A stretch of DNA of 64,000 nt from Alloyangia pacifica (GTDB lineage Bacteria > Pseudomonadota > Alphaproteobacteria > Rhodobacterales > Rhodobacteraceae). The stretch is from NCBI RefSeq assembly GCF_900116195.1, contig NZ_FOZW01000011.1, positions 1 through 64,000 on the forward strand. Direction: 5' to 3'. Below the pieces are notes generated by a model. It was not told the DNA's origin. It did not search any database and saw only the letters and a list, made by a program, of their open reading frames with translations. Position numbers and translations under genes: made by a program. Below, piece after piece: positions 53,792 through 62,000 of this stretch (positions within the stretch are counted from its first letter, which is position 1; each line of letters opens with the position of its first letter).

Positions 53792-54872
53792 CCATCGCCC
53801 GAGCGCACTGCGACCAGGCGCGGAACAGCCGCTCTACCAGCCGTTCGGGATCGGTACCGCCCCAGCGGCATCCGGTCCGGCCCCGGTCACCGAGAGCACC
53901 CTTCACGCCACGCCCTTCTATACGCTCAGGGCATTCGATCTTGTCGGACAGCCTGCAGCGCCGCGCACGCTGCTGGTGCCGCCGCTGTCCGGCCACTTGC
54001 CGGTACTTCTGCGCGACACGGTGCTCGGGCTTCTGGGCGTCGGGCTGAACGTCACGGTGATCGACTGGGCGAACGTGCGTCACGTGGGGATCGAGCACGG
54101 CAGTTTCGGCTTCGACGACAACATCGGCGCCATCGTCGAGGCGATCCTGCACATCGGCCCCGGGGCGCATGTGCTGGCGCTGTGTCAGGGCGGGGTCCCT
54201 GCGCTCGCGGCGACCGCCGATCTCGCGGCACAGCTCCCCGGATCCGAGCCTGCCGCGCTGGTGCTGCTCGCCGCCCCGGTCGATCCGATGGCCCGCCCGA
54301 CACCGCTCGTCCACCTGCTGCGGGCCAATCCCCCATCTTGGTACCGCACCGTGCCGCTGGCGCGGGTCGGGGCCGCGCACGAGGGACACCGCCGCTGGGT
54401 CTACCCCGCCGAAACGCAGCTCGCGGCGCTGACACGTTACCGCAACAAGGCCCTCGCCGCCGAAACCGAGCTGGCGCGCAAGATGCAGGAGGACGACGGC
54501 ACGGACCCGGAAAGCTTCCCCTTCCCGATCCTCTACAGCGCCGTCATGGACCTCGACGCGCGGCTCTTCGCGGAGAACATCGACCGCGTATTCCTGTCAC
54601 GCGCCATCGCCAGCGGCACGCTGGACTTCCGCGGCAGACGCGTCACCCCGGCTGCGCTTGGGCCGACCCGGCTGATTACGGTCGAAGGCGCTGAGGACGA
54701 GATCGCTGCGCCCGGTCAGACAAGCGCAGCCCATGTGCTGTGTTGCGGCCTTGCCGAGAGCGATCACCATGCGATGGTCCTGCCCGGCTGCGGCCATTTC
54801 GGTCTCTTCCACGGCCGCATCTGGCGCGAGAAGATCTGCCCTGCCCTCGCCGAACTTCTGTCCCGGCAATGA
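53775..54872 (+). CDS. phaZ: Intracellular poly(3-hydroxybutyrate) depolymerase (PhaZ type)
   Basis: 365 residues. The nucleophile box is ALCQGGVPALAA with Cys137, the cysteine-type nucleophile of intracellular nPHB depolymerases rather than a serine lipase. TPFYTLRAFD and PPLSGHLPVLLRDTV near the start and the C-terminal GCGHFGLFHG segment complete the family signature. It overlaps phaC by 17 bases, so synthesis and breakdown of the polymer are encoded together. Confidence 0.85.
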   Translation: MSCSADHRPSALRPGAEQPLYQPFGIGTAPAASGPAPVTESTLHATPFYTLRAFDLVGQPAAPRTLLVPPLSGHLPVLLRDTVLGLLGVGLNVTVIDWANVRHVGIEHGSFGFDDNIGAIVEAILHIGPGAHVLALCQGGVPALAATADLAAQLPGSEPAALVLLAAPVDPMARPTPLVHLLRANPPSWYRTVPLARVGAAHEGHRRWVYPAETQLAALTRYRNKALAAETELARKMQEDDGTDPESFPFPILYSAVMDLDARLFAENIDRVFLSRAIASGTLDFRGRRVTPAALGPTRLITVEGAEDEIAAPGQTSAAHVLCCGLAESDHHAMVLPGCGHFGLFHGRIWREKICPALAELLSRQ

Positions 54873-54912
54873 CCCTTGGCTCACGCCAGCGGAACCGCCT
54901 GATTTTCATATT

Positions 54913-54935
54913 TTACCGCCAGACTCGGGCGGTAA
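54913..54935 (+). terminator. Hairpin after phaZ
   Basis: TTACCGCC-AGACTCG-GGCGGTAA: a perfect 8-bp stem 40 bases past the phaZ stop. It is preceded by a T-rich stretch (ATTTTCATATTTT), so it could work in either direction. Confidence 0.55.
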
Positions 54936-54949
54936 GCCGTTCCTTGGAA

Positions 54950-55200
54950 TGTTGATTTCCACTCAGAACTGACCGGGGTGCTCCATCGAGAATTGACCAA
55001 CCTTGGGCTTTGCTGAGCGGGTCGTGTTTGGGTCAAGACATGGCTGAGCTCCCTCTTTTCCGGGAGGCTGCGGTCGCGCCGTCCTTGAAGCGGAAGCCGG
55101 CGTTTCCGGTTTCGAGGAAATGGCCGCTATGGGTTCGCCGATTGAAGAGCGCGGTGGTCACCGACAGCCGCACCACAACCCGGGACGTCACCCTCTACTG
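54950..55200 (-). mobile_element. IS21-family (istB) terminal remnant
   Basis: Read on the minus strand, TTALFNRRTHSG, HFLETGNAGFRFK and a stop at 55033 match the C terminus of the IstB ATPase. The following bases (GGTCAATTCTCGATGGAGCA and the TTTCCACTCAG stretch near 54960) look like the IS21 right end. No istA or complete istB is present, so it is a terminal fragment. Confidence 0.65.
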
Positions 55201-55294
55201 AGAAGTCTTCACGACCGCACCAGCGTAATCTCCGCCGCAACGTCCTTGCGCAGGGCCGCTCGGGACCGTCGTTCCATGGAGAGCCCGAGCAGGG

Positions 55295-55513
55295 TTAGCC
55301 AAGGTTTCCCAACATGATGCGCATAGCACGCAGGCTGATTTCGAGCTCCTCAGATGTCAGGCCCGCAACCATTTAGGTCTCTGCCGTCAACGCGAGCGCC
55401 ATCATCTCGTCGTGCCGGGCAAAGCCTGCTTTTGAGAGCCACCACCGCCGCTTGCGACTGTCTGATGGAGAACTCTTGAAAATCAAGAGTTTCTCGTCCG
55501 CGAGTTGGCTCAT
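55295..55513 (-). pseudogene. MarR-family regulator remnant, interrupted
   Basis: On the minus strand from ATG 55513 the frame encodes ADEKLLIFKSSPSDSRKRRW, then WLSKAGFARHDEMMALALTA, a stop codon, and then GLTSEELEISLRAMRIMLGN. It is related to the C-terminal half of the intact MarR regulator at 27618-28106 (PRRRSWWLTGAGQEV, PPEDLETYLRVMRKMLKNL). It lacks the recognition helix and has an internal stop. It overlaps the end of the cytochrome gene by four bases. Confidence 0.7.
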
Positions 55514-56631
55514 GGTGCCTGGCGATCATCACTCAGACAAACTCGGCGGAGCGCTACAAGATCGGTCCCCGTCAGCGGCCATGCCGCATAGTCGAGATGC
55601 GGCCATTCAGGCGATTGAACGGAGAGACCATCGAGCTTCTCGAAAAGCTTTGCCCGTGTGCACTCCCGCTCACAGCGCGCCAACGCCTCGACCAACACCT
55701 CGGCCGCAGCGCGTCCGTAGCGTTCCAGCGGCGGCGCCCCAGAACGATCCGGTGCCGGGCGCGGGTCTGCCACGGTGAAGCAGCCAGCAATGCGCCCAAG
55801 GTGGTGCAGATCATCCGCGACTATCAAGACCGGGCCCGCGTCTGGATCGACCTGCCCTGCGGCTGATCCAAGGGCGATCACCGGTACGTCGCCCGGAGGC
55901 CTGGCTACGACGGACCAGCCGGCGGGCACATCGGGCTCACGTCCCTCCGGATCGAGGATCACCCCTCTCTCTGCGGTGCGCGCGAGCGCGGCGATCTGAT
56001 CGTTCAGGCTTGCGAACCCGCCGCGCACCCGCCGCACGTCCTCATCTCCGCGCAGCATGTAGAGTGGAAACAGATGCGGCGCCGTTGCCCTACCCTCGGG
56101 CCGGGTCGCTGCCAAGATGACGACGCCCCCGGCCTCCTGCCGAACGAGACTGCGCCCGAAAACGCCGCGCGGCGCGATTTGCGCGACGCGTCCGAAGAAG
56201 GCTTTTGCAAAGCGCTCTGCTGCAGCCCCCTGACCGAATACCAGCACGATCTCGCGCGTGCCGAACCCGCTGCGCTGCAACGCATCGATTTCCTCGATGT
56301 ACCCCGCCAGATTTGCCGCGTCGCCAGGTGCGTCGAAGACGAACCGAGGCATGGCGGGCGACAGCGTCCGACCGTCCTCTCCGATCCCGTCGCGCACGGC
56401 ACGCAGAATATCCTGAGCCCTCAGTCCCAGCAAAGGGGGCCCCGATCCAGCCTCGCGCCCGCCCGCGCCGTCGTGGCCATGGCACCCCGCGCAGGAGATT
56501 CCCACCGCCGGCAGAACCGCCTCGCCCATCTGCACGGAAATCGGGGCGCGCCCCTCGTAGAGCGCCTCTCCGATTTCTTCAGCGTAGAGCCCCTGCCCCC
56601 AGAGCACGGCTATAAGCGCAAGCGCCCTCAC
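55510..56631 (-). CDS. Cytochrome c fused to a receptor-like (binding-protein-type) domain
   Basis: 373 residues with a signal peptide to about residue 17. A class I-like haem c motif CAGCH (Cys47, Cys50, His51) is followed by a GGREAGSGPPLLGL loop and a distal SPAMPRF region that could supply Met. Residues about 120-360 form a second domain with alternating strand/helix segments (REIVLVFGQGAAAERFAKAF, VVILAATRPEG, GPVLIVADDLHHLGRI) resembling periplasmic receptor or ABC-binding folds. The combination is uncommon. It is the last gene of the multicopper oxidase operon and overlaps the SCO gene (ATGA). Confidence 0.8.
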   Translation of the reverse strand: MRALALIAVLWGQGLYAEEIGEALYEGRAPISVQMGEAVLPAVGISCAGCHGHDGAGGREAGSGPPLLGLRAQDILRAVRDGIGEDGRTLSPAMPRFVFDAPGDAANLAGYIEEIDALQRSGFGTREIVLVFGQGAAAERFAKAFFGRVAQIAPRGVFGRSLVRQEAGGVVILAATRPEGRATAPHLFPLYMLRGDEDVRRVRGGFASLNDQIAALARTAERGVILDPEGREPDVPAGWSVVARPPGDVPVIALGSAAGQVDPDAGPVLIVADDLHHLGRIAGCFTVADPRPAPDRSGAPPLERYGRAAAEVLVEALARCERECTRAKLFEKLDGLSVQSPEWPHLDYAAWPLTGTDLVALRRVCLSDDRQAP

Positions 56632-57215
56632 CCGGCGTTGACCAGAAGGTCGACAATGCGGTCAATGTCGATGGACCGCCCCTCGATCCGCGTCGCCGTG
56701 CCGCTCGCCGCATTCCCCACGATCAGCACAAGGCTGTGCTCGTCAATGGGGCCGCCATCCCACACTCCGTTGCGCGACAGAAGCGGGATGACCACCGACG
56801 GCGCGCCCGTCAGCCGCAGCCAGCCGTCCGGGGCACCGAAGGCCTCGTGCCGCTTCAGCAGCTCCGCTGGGCTGTCCCGCGCCGGGTCAAGCGTCAGCGT
56901 CAGTATCCGCAGAGTGTCGGGCCGGGCCGGGTGGCTCAGAAGCGCGCCGAGGACCATATCCGCGAGCCCGCAAAGAGACTCGCAGTTGGTATAGGTGAAG
57001 CTCAGCACCACCAGGCCGTCGCCGAGCGCATCCGTCAGCGTCGTCGCGCGCCCGAACTGATCCAGCAGCGGCGCATCGGACCGCACCAGTTCCGCCTCCA
57101 CAACCGTGGTCTCGAGCTCTTCTCCATCCGCCACCGGAGCATGGGTCTTGCCGTCATGGGCGCTCACCGAACCAGTCCAAAGGCAAAGGCTGAGGAAAAT
57201 GTGGAGACATCTCAT
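56628..57215 (-). CDS. SCO1/SenC-family copper chaperone
   Basis: 195 residues with a signal peptide to about residue 19. The SCO motif CESLC (C-x3-C) lies in FTYTNCESLC, and the copper-ligand His is in PIDEHSLVLIVG near residue 155. SCO proteins deliver copper to cytochrome oxidase and other copper enzymes. Here the target is probably the large multicopper oxidase of the same operon, as for MnxC in Pseudomonas manganese oxidation loci. The start overlaps the upstream stop and the stop overlaps the next start. Confidence 0.88.
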   Translation of the reverse strand: MRCLHIFLSLCLWTGSVSAHDGKTHAPVADGEELETTVVEAELVRSDAPLLDQFGRATTLTDALGDGLVVLSFTYTNCESLCGLADMVLGALLSHPARPDTLRILTLTLDPARDSPAELLKRHEAFGAPDGWLRLTGAPSVVIPLLSRNGVWDGGPIDEHSLVLIVGNAASGTATRIEGRSIDIDRIVDLLVNAG

Positions 57216-59008
57216 CGGCGGACCTCGAGTGTTGCCGGCGCCACGCTCACTCCCGCCGGGAGGACAACGTCCAGCGCGATACTGACCTGCCCGCCGGGCA
57301 GATCATCTGCATCGACGCTGTGGAGCGTCGCGCCCCGGGGCTTGGTGACCGCACTTCCCCGCCATCCGTTTTCCAGCGCCAGCATCCTCACCGGCAAAGC
57401 CCCTGGCCAGCGCTGCGTCTGACCGTCTTCGTCCTCGATGCTCAGTAAGACAGCGCCATCGCGCATGATGGCGCGCAGCCTCAGCGCCAAAGTGCTTTGT
57501 GTCTCTCCTTCCACCTCGAACTGCGCGCAGGAGGTGAAATTCCCCGGTCCACCGGACACGATCACCTCATAGCGCCCGCCGCGCGGCAGCACGGTCGCCG
57601 CGCTGTGCAGACCCGGGGCCGTTTCCTTGAGAGCGGCATTCAGCTCCGCCAGACCCAATGGTCGCGCACCGCGGATGCGAAAGCCATTCATCGGCGCAGT
57701 CGTGTTGCCGCTGTCCTGACTGACTGGGAAGGCTGTCATCAGGTCGGGATGCAATGCCAGGACGGCGCCCGCATCATGGCCGCGCTGCGAGGCGACAAGG
57801 AACGGGCCGGCACCGGCGGGCAGGTCTTCCACCGCCGGCCCCAGCCTTACGGGCCGCACCGCAGCCACGGCGCCCCGGCGCGCCTGTTCAAGATCGACCA
57901 CCATGACGAAATCCAGCTTCTCAAGCAGAAGAAACGCCGCCGTCCCGGCGAAGGCCACCTCGCGCAGCGGCTGATCGACCGGCGCCCGGTTCAATGCGAT
58001 GCCCTGGACAACAGAGGCTGTCGAGATCTCGACGATCGAAACGACCGGCGAACCGGGCGACCAGGCAATCGCGAATTGCCCCTCTGGATCGACGGAAATC
58101 CGCTTGGCCGCCGCAGCCAATGGCGCCGCGATGGAAACGCCCCCCTCAAAGACCAAGGTCAGAGTTGCACTGCCATCAGTGAAAATCGCGGCTCGCGCTG
58201 CGTCGGAATAGCCGACATCCGATGCGGCGCTCGGCGCCACGAAAGCCTGCGGCGCAGCATCTGGCCGGTAAAGCATCGCCCGATCTGCGCCGAGCGCGAG
58301 CACCCCCCTATCCCGGCCGTCGTCCGGATCCGGTAAGGTCGGGCGCAGCAGCTTCACGCCGTCTGGCAGACCAAAGTCATCGCCCGCCGGAGAAACGAGA
58401 GCATCGCGGCGCCGGAGCCAGCCATTAGACGTTACCTCGGTCACCTCGGAAGGAAGGCGTTCCGCCTCCGTCCCCTCTGCCGCCGCGACCCGCCAGATCG
58501 CGCCGTCCGCCGCGCGCACCGCGAACGAATAACCTTCGGTCAGGGCCACAATGTCCCGGGCGCCCTTGGGCAGCCCGGTGATGGCTCGGATGTTTGCACT
58601 GGCCAGGGCGTGCTCCCAATCGACGACTGCCAGACGGTCGTCGTCGTGCAGCACGCCATAGAGAGAGCGCGACAGATCCGTCGATCCGCGCGGCAATGCG
58701 CCCTGATTGACGAAATAGCTTCTGGCAGCGTCTGCACAACTTACGTTGCCCTCGTCGACCGGGCGTATCCATCCGGCCAGGTGCGCGTTCTCCACCGGCA
58801 GGCCCGTCGCCGGATCAGACAGTCGCGCGGTCACGCGAAAAACCCGTCCCGCTTCCAGCCCCGCGCCATCGCTTCCGACGCTCAGAGCAACGTCAAGCGC
58901 TCCGCCGAAACCTTGAGCGCCTGCAGGCAAAGCCGGAAGGGCCAAAACAAAGACCGCTGCAAGCAGCCAGGCCCGGCTGACCCCGCCAATCATTCGAGGA
59001 AAGGACAT
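57212..59008 (-). CDS. Large periplasmic protein with propeller-like repeats, function unknown
   Basis: 598 residues with a signal peptide ending AGA near residue 31. The middle part (about 130-440) has spaced strand motifs, such as VLALGADRAMLYRPDAAP and ISVDPEGQFAIAWSPGSP, that suggest a beta-propeller. The C-terminal part (about 480-598) looks like one or two beta-sandwich domains. It has three cysteines and no haem motif. It sits between the multicopper oxidase and SCO genes with overlaps on both sides, so it may bind or present the oxidase at the outer face of the cell. Confidence 0.7.
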   Translation of the reverse strand: MSFPRMIGGVSRAWLLAAVFVLALPALPAGAQGFGGALDVALSVGSDGAGLEAGRVFRVTARLSDPATGLPVENAHLAGWIRPVDEGNVSCADAARSYFVNQGALPRGSTDLSRSLYGVLHDDDRLAVVDWEHALASANIRAITGLPKGARDIVALTEGYSFAVRAADGAIWRVAAAEGTEAERLPSEVTEVTSNGWLRRRDALVSPAGDDFGLPDGVKLLRPTLPDPDDGRDRGVLALGADRAMLYRPDAAPQAFVAPSAASDVGYSDAARAAIFTDGSATLTLVFEGGVSIAAPLAAAAKRISVDPEGQFAIAWSPGSPVVSIVEISTASVVQGIALNRAPVDQPLREVAFAGTAAFLLLEKLDFVMVVDLEQARRGAVAAVRPVRLGPAVEDLPAGAGPFLVASQRGHDAGAVLALHPDLMTAFPVSQDSGNTTAPMNGFRIRGARPLGLAELNAALKETAPGLHSAATVLPRGGRYEVIVSGGPGNFTSCAQFEVEGETQSTLALRLRAIMRDGAVLLSIEDEDGQTQRWPGALPVRMLALENGWRGSAVTKPRGATLHSVDADDLPGGQVSIALDVVLPAGVSVAPATLEVRR

Positions 59009-62000
59009 GAGGCCATCCCCTGGTTGTCGAGCACATCGAAAAGTCCCCAGACGCCGCCCGCAAAGATCTGCCGCGGTCCGTCAGCCCACATCGAGCAGCC
59101 TGGCTGCACCGGCGCCGACAGTGCTGCCGAGATCGCCTTGCCCGGCGCCAGCAGCGCCGCATGGGGAAAGCCAAAGCCCGGGAACAGATCATCGTAATCA
59201 TGGCCCACCGTCACAAAGGCCCGTTGCCGAGCCCGTCCGCCGGGATGGATCACGCGGAATACGACCTCTTCGCCGGGCTTCGCCCAAAGCCGGATCGAGT
59301 TCGACCAGAGGCTGTCCTTGTGGTGAAAGAAGTCATTTTCGAACAACTGCGCATTCAGGTCGCCATGCTGTTCGAGGACCTCCAGCCCCTGCGCCTGCCG
59401 CAATCTCAGATGGAAAGCCGCAGATCGGTAGCTGACAGCCTTTTCACCAAGATCATAGGAGTCGTCGCAGATCGCGCAGTTATCGACGATGGGCAGCCGG
59501 CTGCCATCCTTTGCCTCCCAGAGATTGCCGCTTTCGGTGTCCCACAGGTTCAGCCCGTCCTGATAGAACAGCACGACTTCGCGAAAGGCACCCTTCGGAC
59601 TTTGCTCGAATGGCCAGCTCTCCGGGGCCTCGAAGTGGATGACCGTGTTCCCTGCCCGCCCGCGATGGGCGCCGCGCACACGCACCAGCGGAGACTGTGG
59701 CTCATAGACGCCCTGCGCACCGTCCAATAGCGCCCGACCCGCATAGGTCGCGCCCTGCGGTTCCACGATCACCGCGCCGAAGAGCCCATGCGATCCTTGG
59801 TTGAAGATGTCAGATATGGGCTTAAGCGGCACCGCCCCAAATGCATAAGGTTGAGCATGCAGGGGCGTGTCTTCAGGGTAGCTGGACTCTTCGGCGGCAC
59901 CCAGCTGCATGCCAAGCCCGCGGATTGTCATGAGATCCCGGAAACAGGCCGCGCTGCGCTGTGCCACTAGCTCCAGGACACCCGCCCGCAGGGGACGGGC
60001 CTCCGCCTCATCGCCCTCGGTGTTCACCGAATCCAGCCAGCCCTGATAGAGGTTACCCAGTAAATTTATCTCGAAAGTTAGGTCCGAGACCTCAGCAGGC
60101 AGCTCACTTCTGAGCCGCACGACGAACTGGTCATCCGTGCCCTCAAAGATCGAGTTCGCCCGGGCACGGACCTCCGGAGGGTACTCGGGTGCATGGTCGC
60201 CGTCATCCGCGTGACCAAGGTCACGTTGGCCGCAGACCCGCATGGCGTTGAGATTCTGAAATCCCGTCTGCGGCGCCACCGGCCCGCCGGGTTGCATCAG
60301 CGCTTCGATCAAAGGCCAGTCCACGCGCAGAAACCCGAGATAATACTCCGCCTCATGCACTTCGCCAGGCTTCACACCAACAGTCACATTTGCTCCGAAA
60401 GGCAGATGCGCCCTCTCCGCCCGCGTCAGCATCGACATGGGCGCCGTCAAGGCAAGCCGGTCGGAGGGTCGTACGTTGACCAGGTTTTTTTGTTCCATGT
60501 GACGCGCCCCGGGGCGATTGTCGCCATCGCCCTCCTCCCAGTCAGGCTCCACATTCAGCTTGACGATTTTCGGCATCAGCGCGTCGCCCAGACAGTCGCG
60601 CGGACCGTCCGCCGGAGACCCACAAGAGCCAGCAGCCTGATCTTCGATCCGACCCAGCGCGTTGATCACCCTGAGCGAAAGGCAGTCGCCAGCGTTGCCT
60701 CGGATCACCATTGGCTCGTCGCGAAAATAAGGCTGCGCGGCGTGGCGCAGGTCTTGCAGCATCGCGCTGAGCTGGCCCCCATGGGCGGCCTCGTCTGCTT
60801 CATTGAGCCTGTCAGCTTCGGCTTGCGTCAGCTCCCCGTTTTCCACATCGGCGCGCCTGGCTTCCAGGTTTCGCGCGAGTTCCGTCGCGGCGCCCTCCAG
60901 TCCCCCGATCCACTGCAGGGCCAGGCTGCGCGGCAGGTGCACCAGAGCAAGCCCGTCCGGATCGCGCTGTTTGCGGCCCCAGGAGGCATAGGACATGCCA
61001 TCTTCGAGCGGCATCGCCACCGCATAGGATTCGATCCGCGGCGCATTGGCGGGACAGGCGGCAAGGTCAGAGCTTACGCGCTCGGCCGAGGTCCGGTTCC
61101 TCGCGGCGAAATCCGGCCTCCCTTCGCCGAGCTGCCTCAGAGACGACGAGATCGTGCAGTCCTCACCCTCCGGGCAGCCTCTTTCGATCATCTTCGTCAC
61201 GTCCGGCGAGCCTTCCGTAAGCCGCTCGAAGACCCGCATCAGACCCCATGCACCGTTCCAAACCGCGTCGTGTGACCCGAAATGATAGAGGTAATCCAGC
61301 GACGGCACATCGTCCCCCGCGCCGGAAACCTCGTCGAGGACGCGCACCTCGGGTTGGTATTTACTGGGCGCTGTGGGAATCTCGAAATGCTCGGAAATGC
61401 CCACCTCCTGCGCGGTGGTGAACCCTTCCAGGTTGTCGCAGACCGCCGCCATCTCGGAATGCTGCTGCCAGAACGCGGTGTCGTCATCGTCCTTCAGCGT
61501 CCCTTTGCGCCAACGGTCATGCTGCCCCGCGATCCCTTGCCGGCCCCAATCCCGGCACGCCTGCCAGAAGGTCTGCCCGGGCAGAGCGGAATCGAGCTCC
61601 GGCGCTTCCGAGGGAAATTTCTGGTCGATATTGCGCCGCCACATCAAACCTTCGATGTTGAAGGTGTGCTGCACTTCCTGGGCACCTTGGATCAGGCGGA
61701 TCTGCACCCGCTCGCCGGTATAGGTCTCAAGCAATGGGGTGACCGGATCGCCATGCGGACGCAACGCCAGCGGAACATCGCTTCCCGAGGCCTGCCCGCC
61801 CTGTTCCACCAGCTTCTCAGCATCGAAGGTCGAACGGTAGACATTCGCCAGATCACCGCGTTCGGCATCGCTTTGCCCGTCGATCGAACAGCTGTCCATG
61901 TGCCCGGCCTCTCCGACCGTTTGCCAGAACGCGTCGTCGGGTTCTACACCCGGAAGCGGCATGCTTTCGTCCCGTGGCCCGACCCCCGCCGCGTCCCGAC

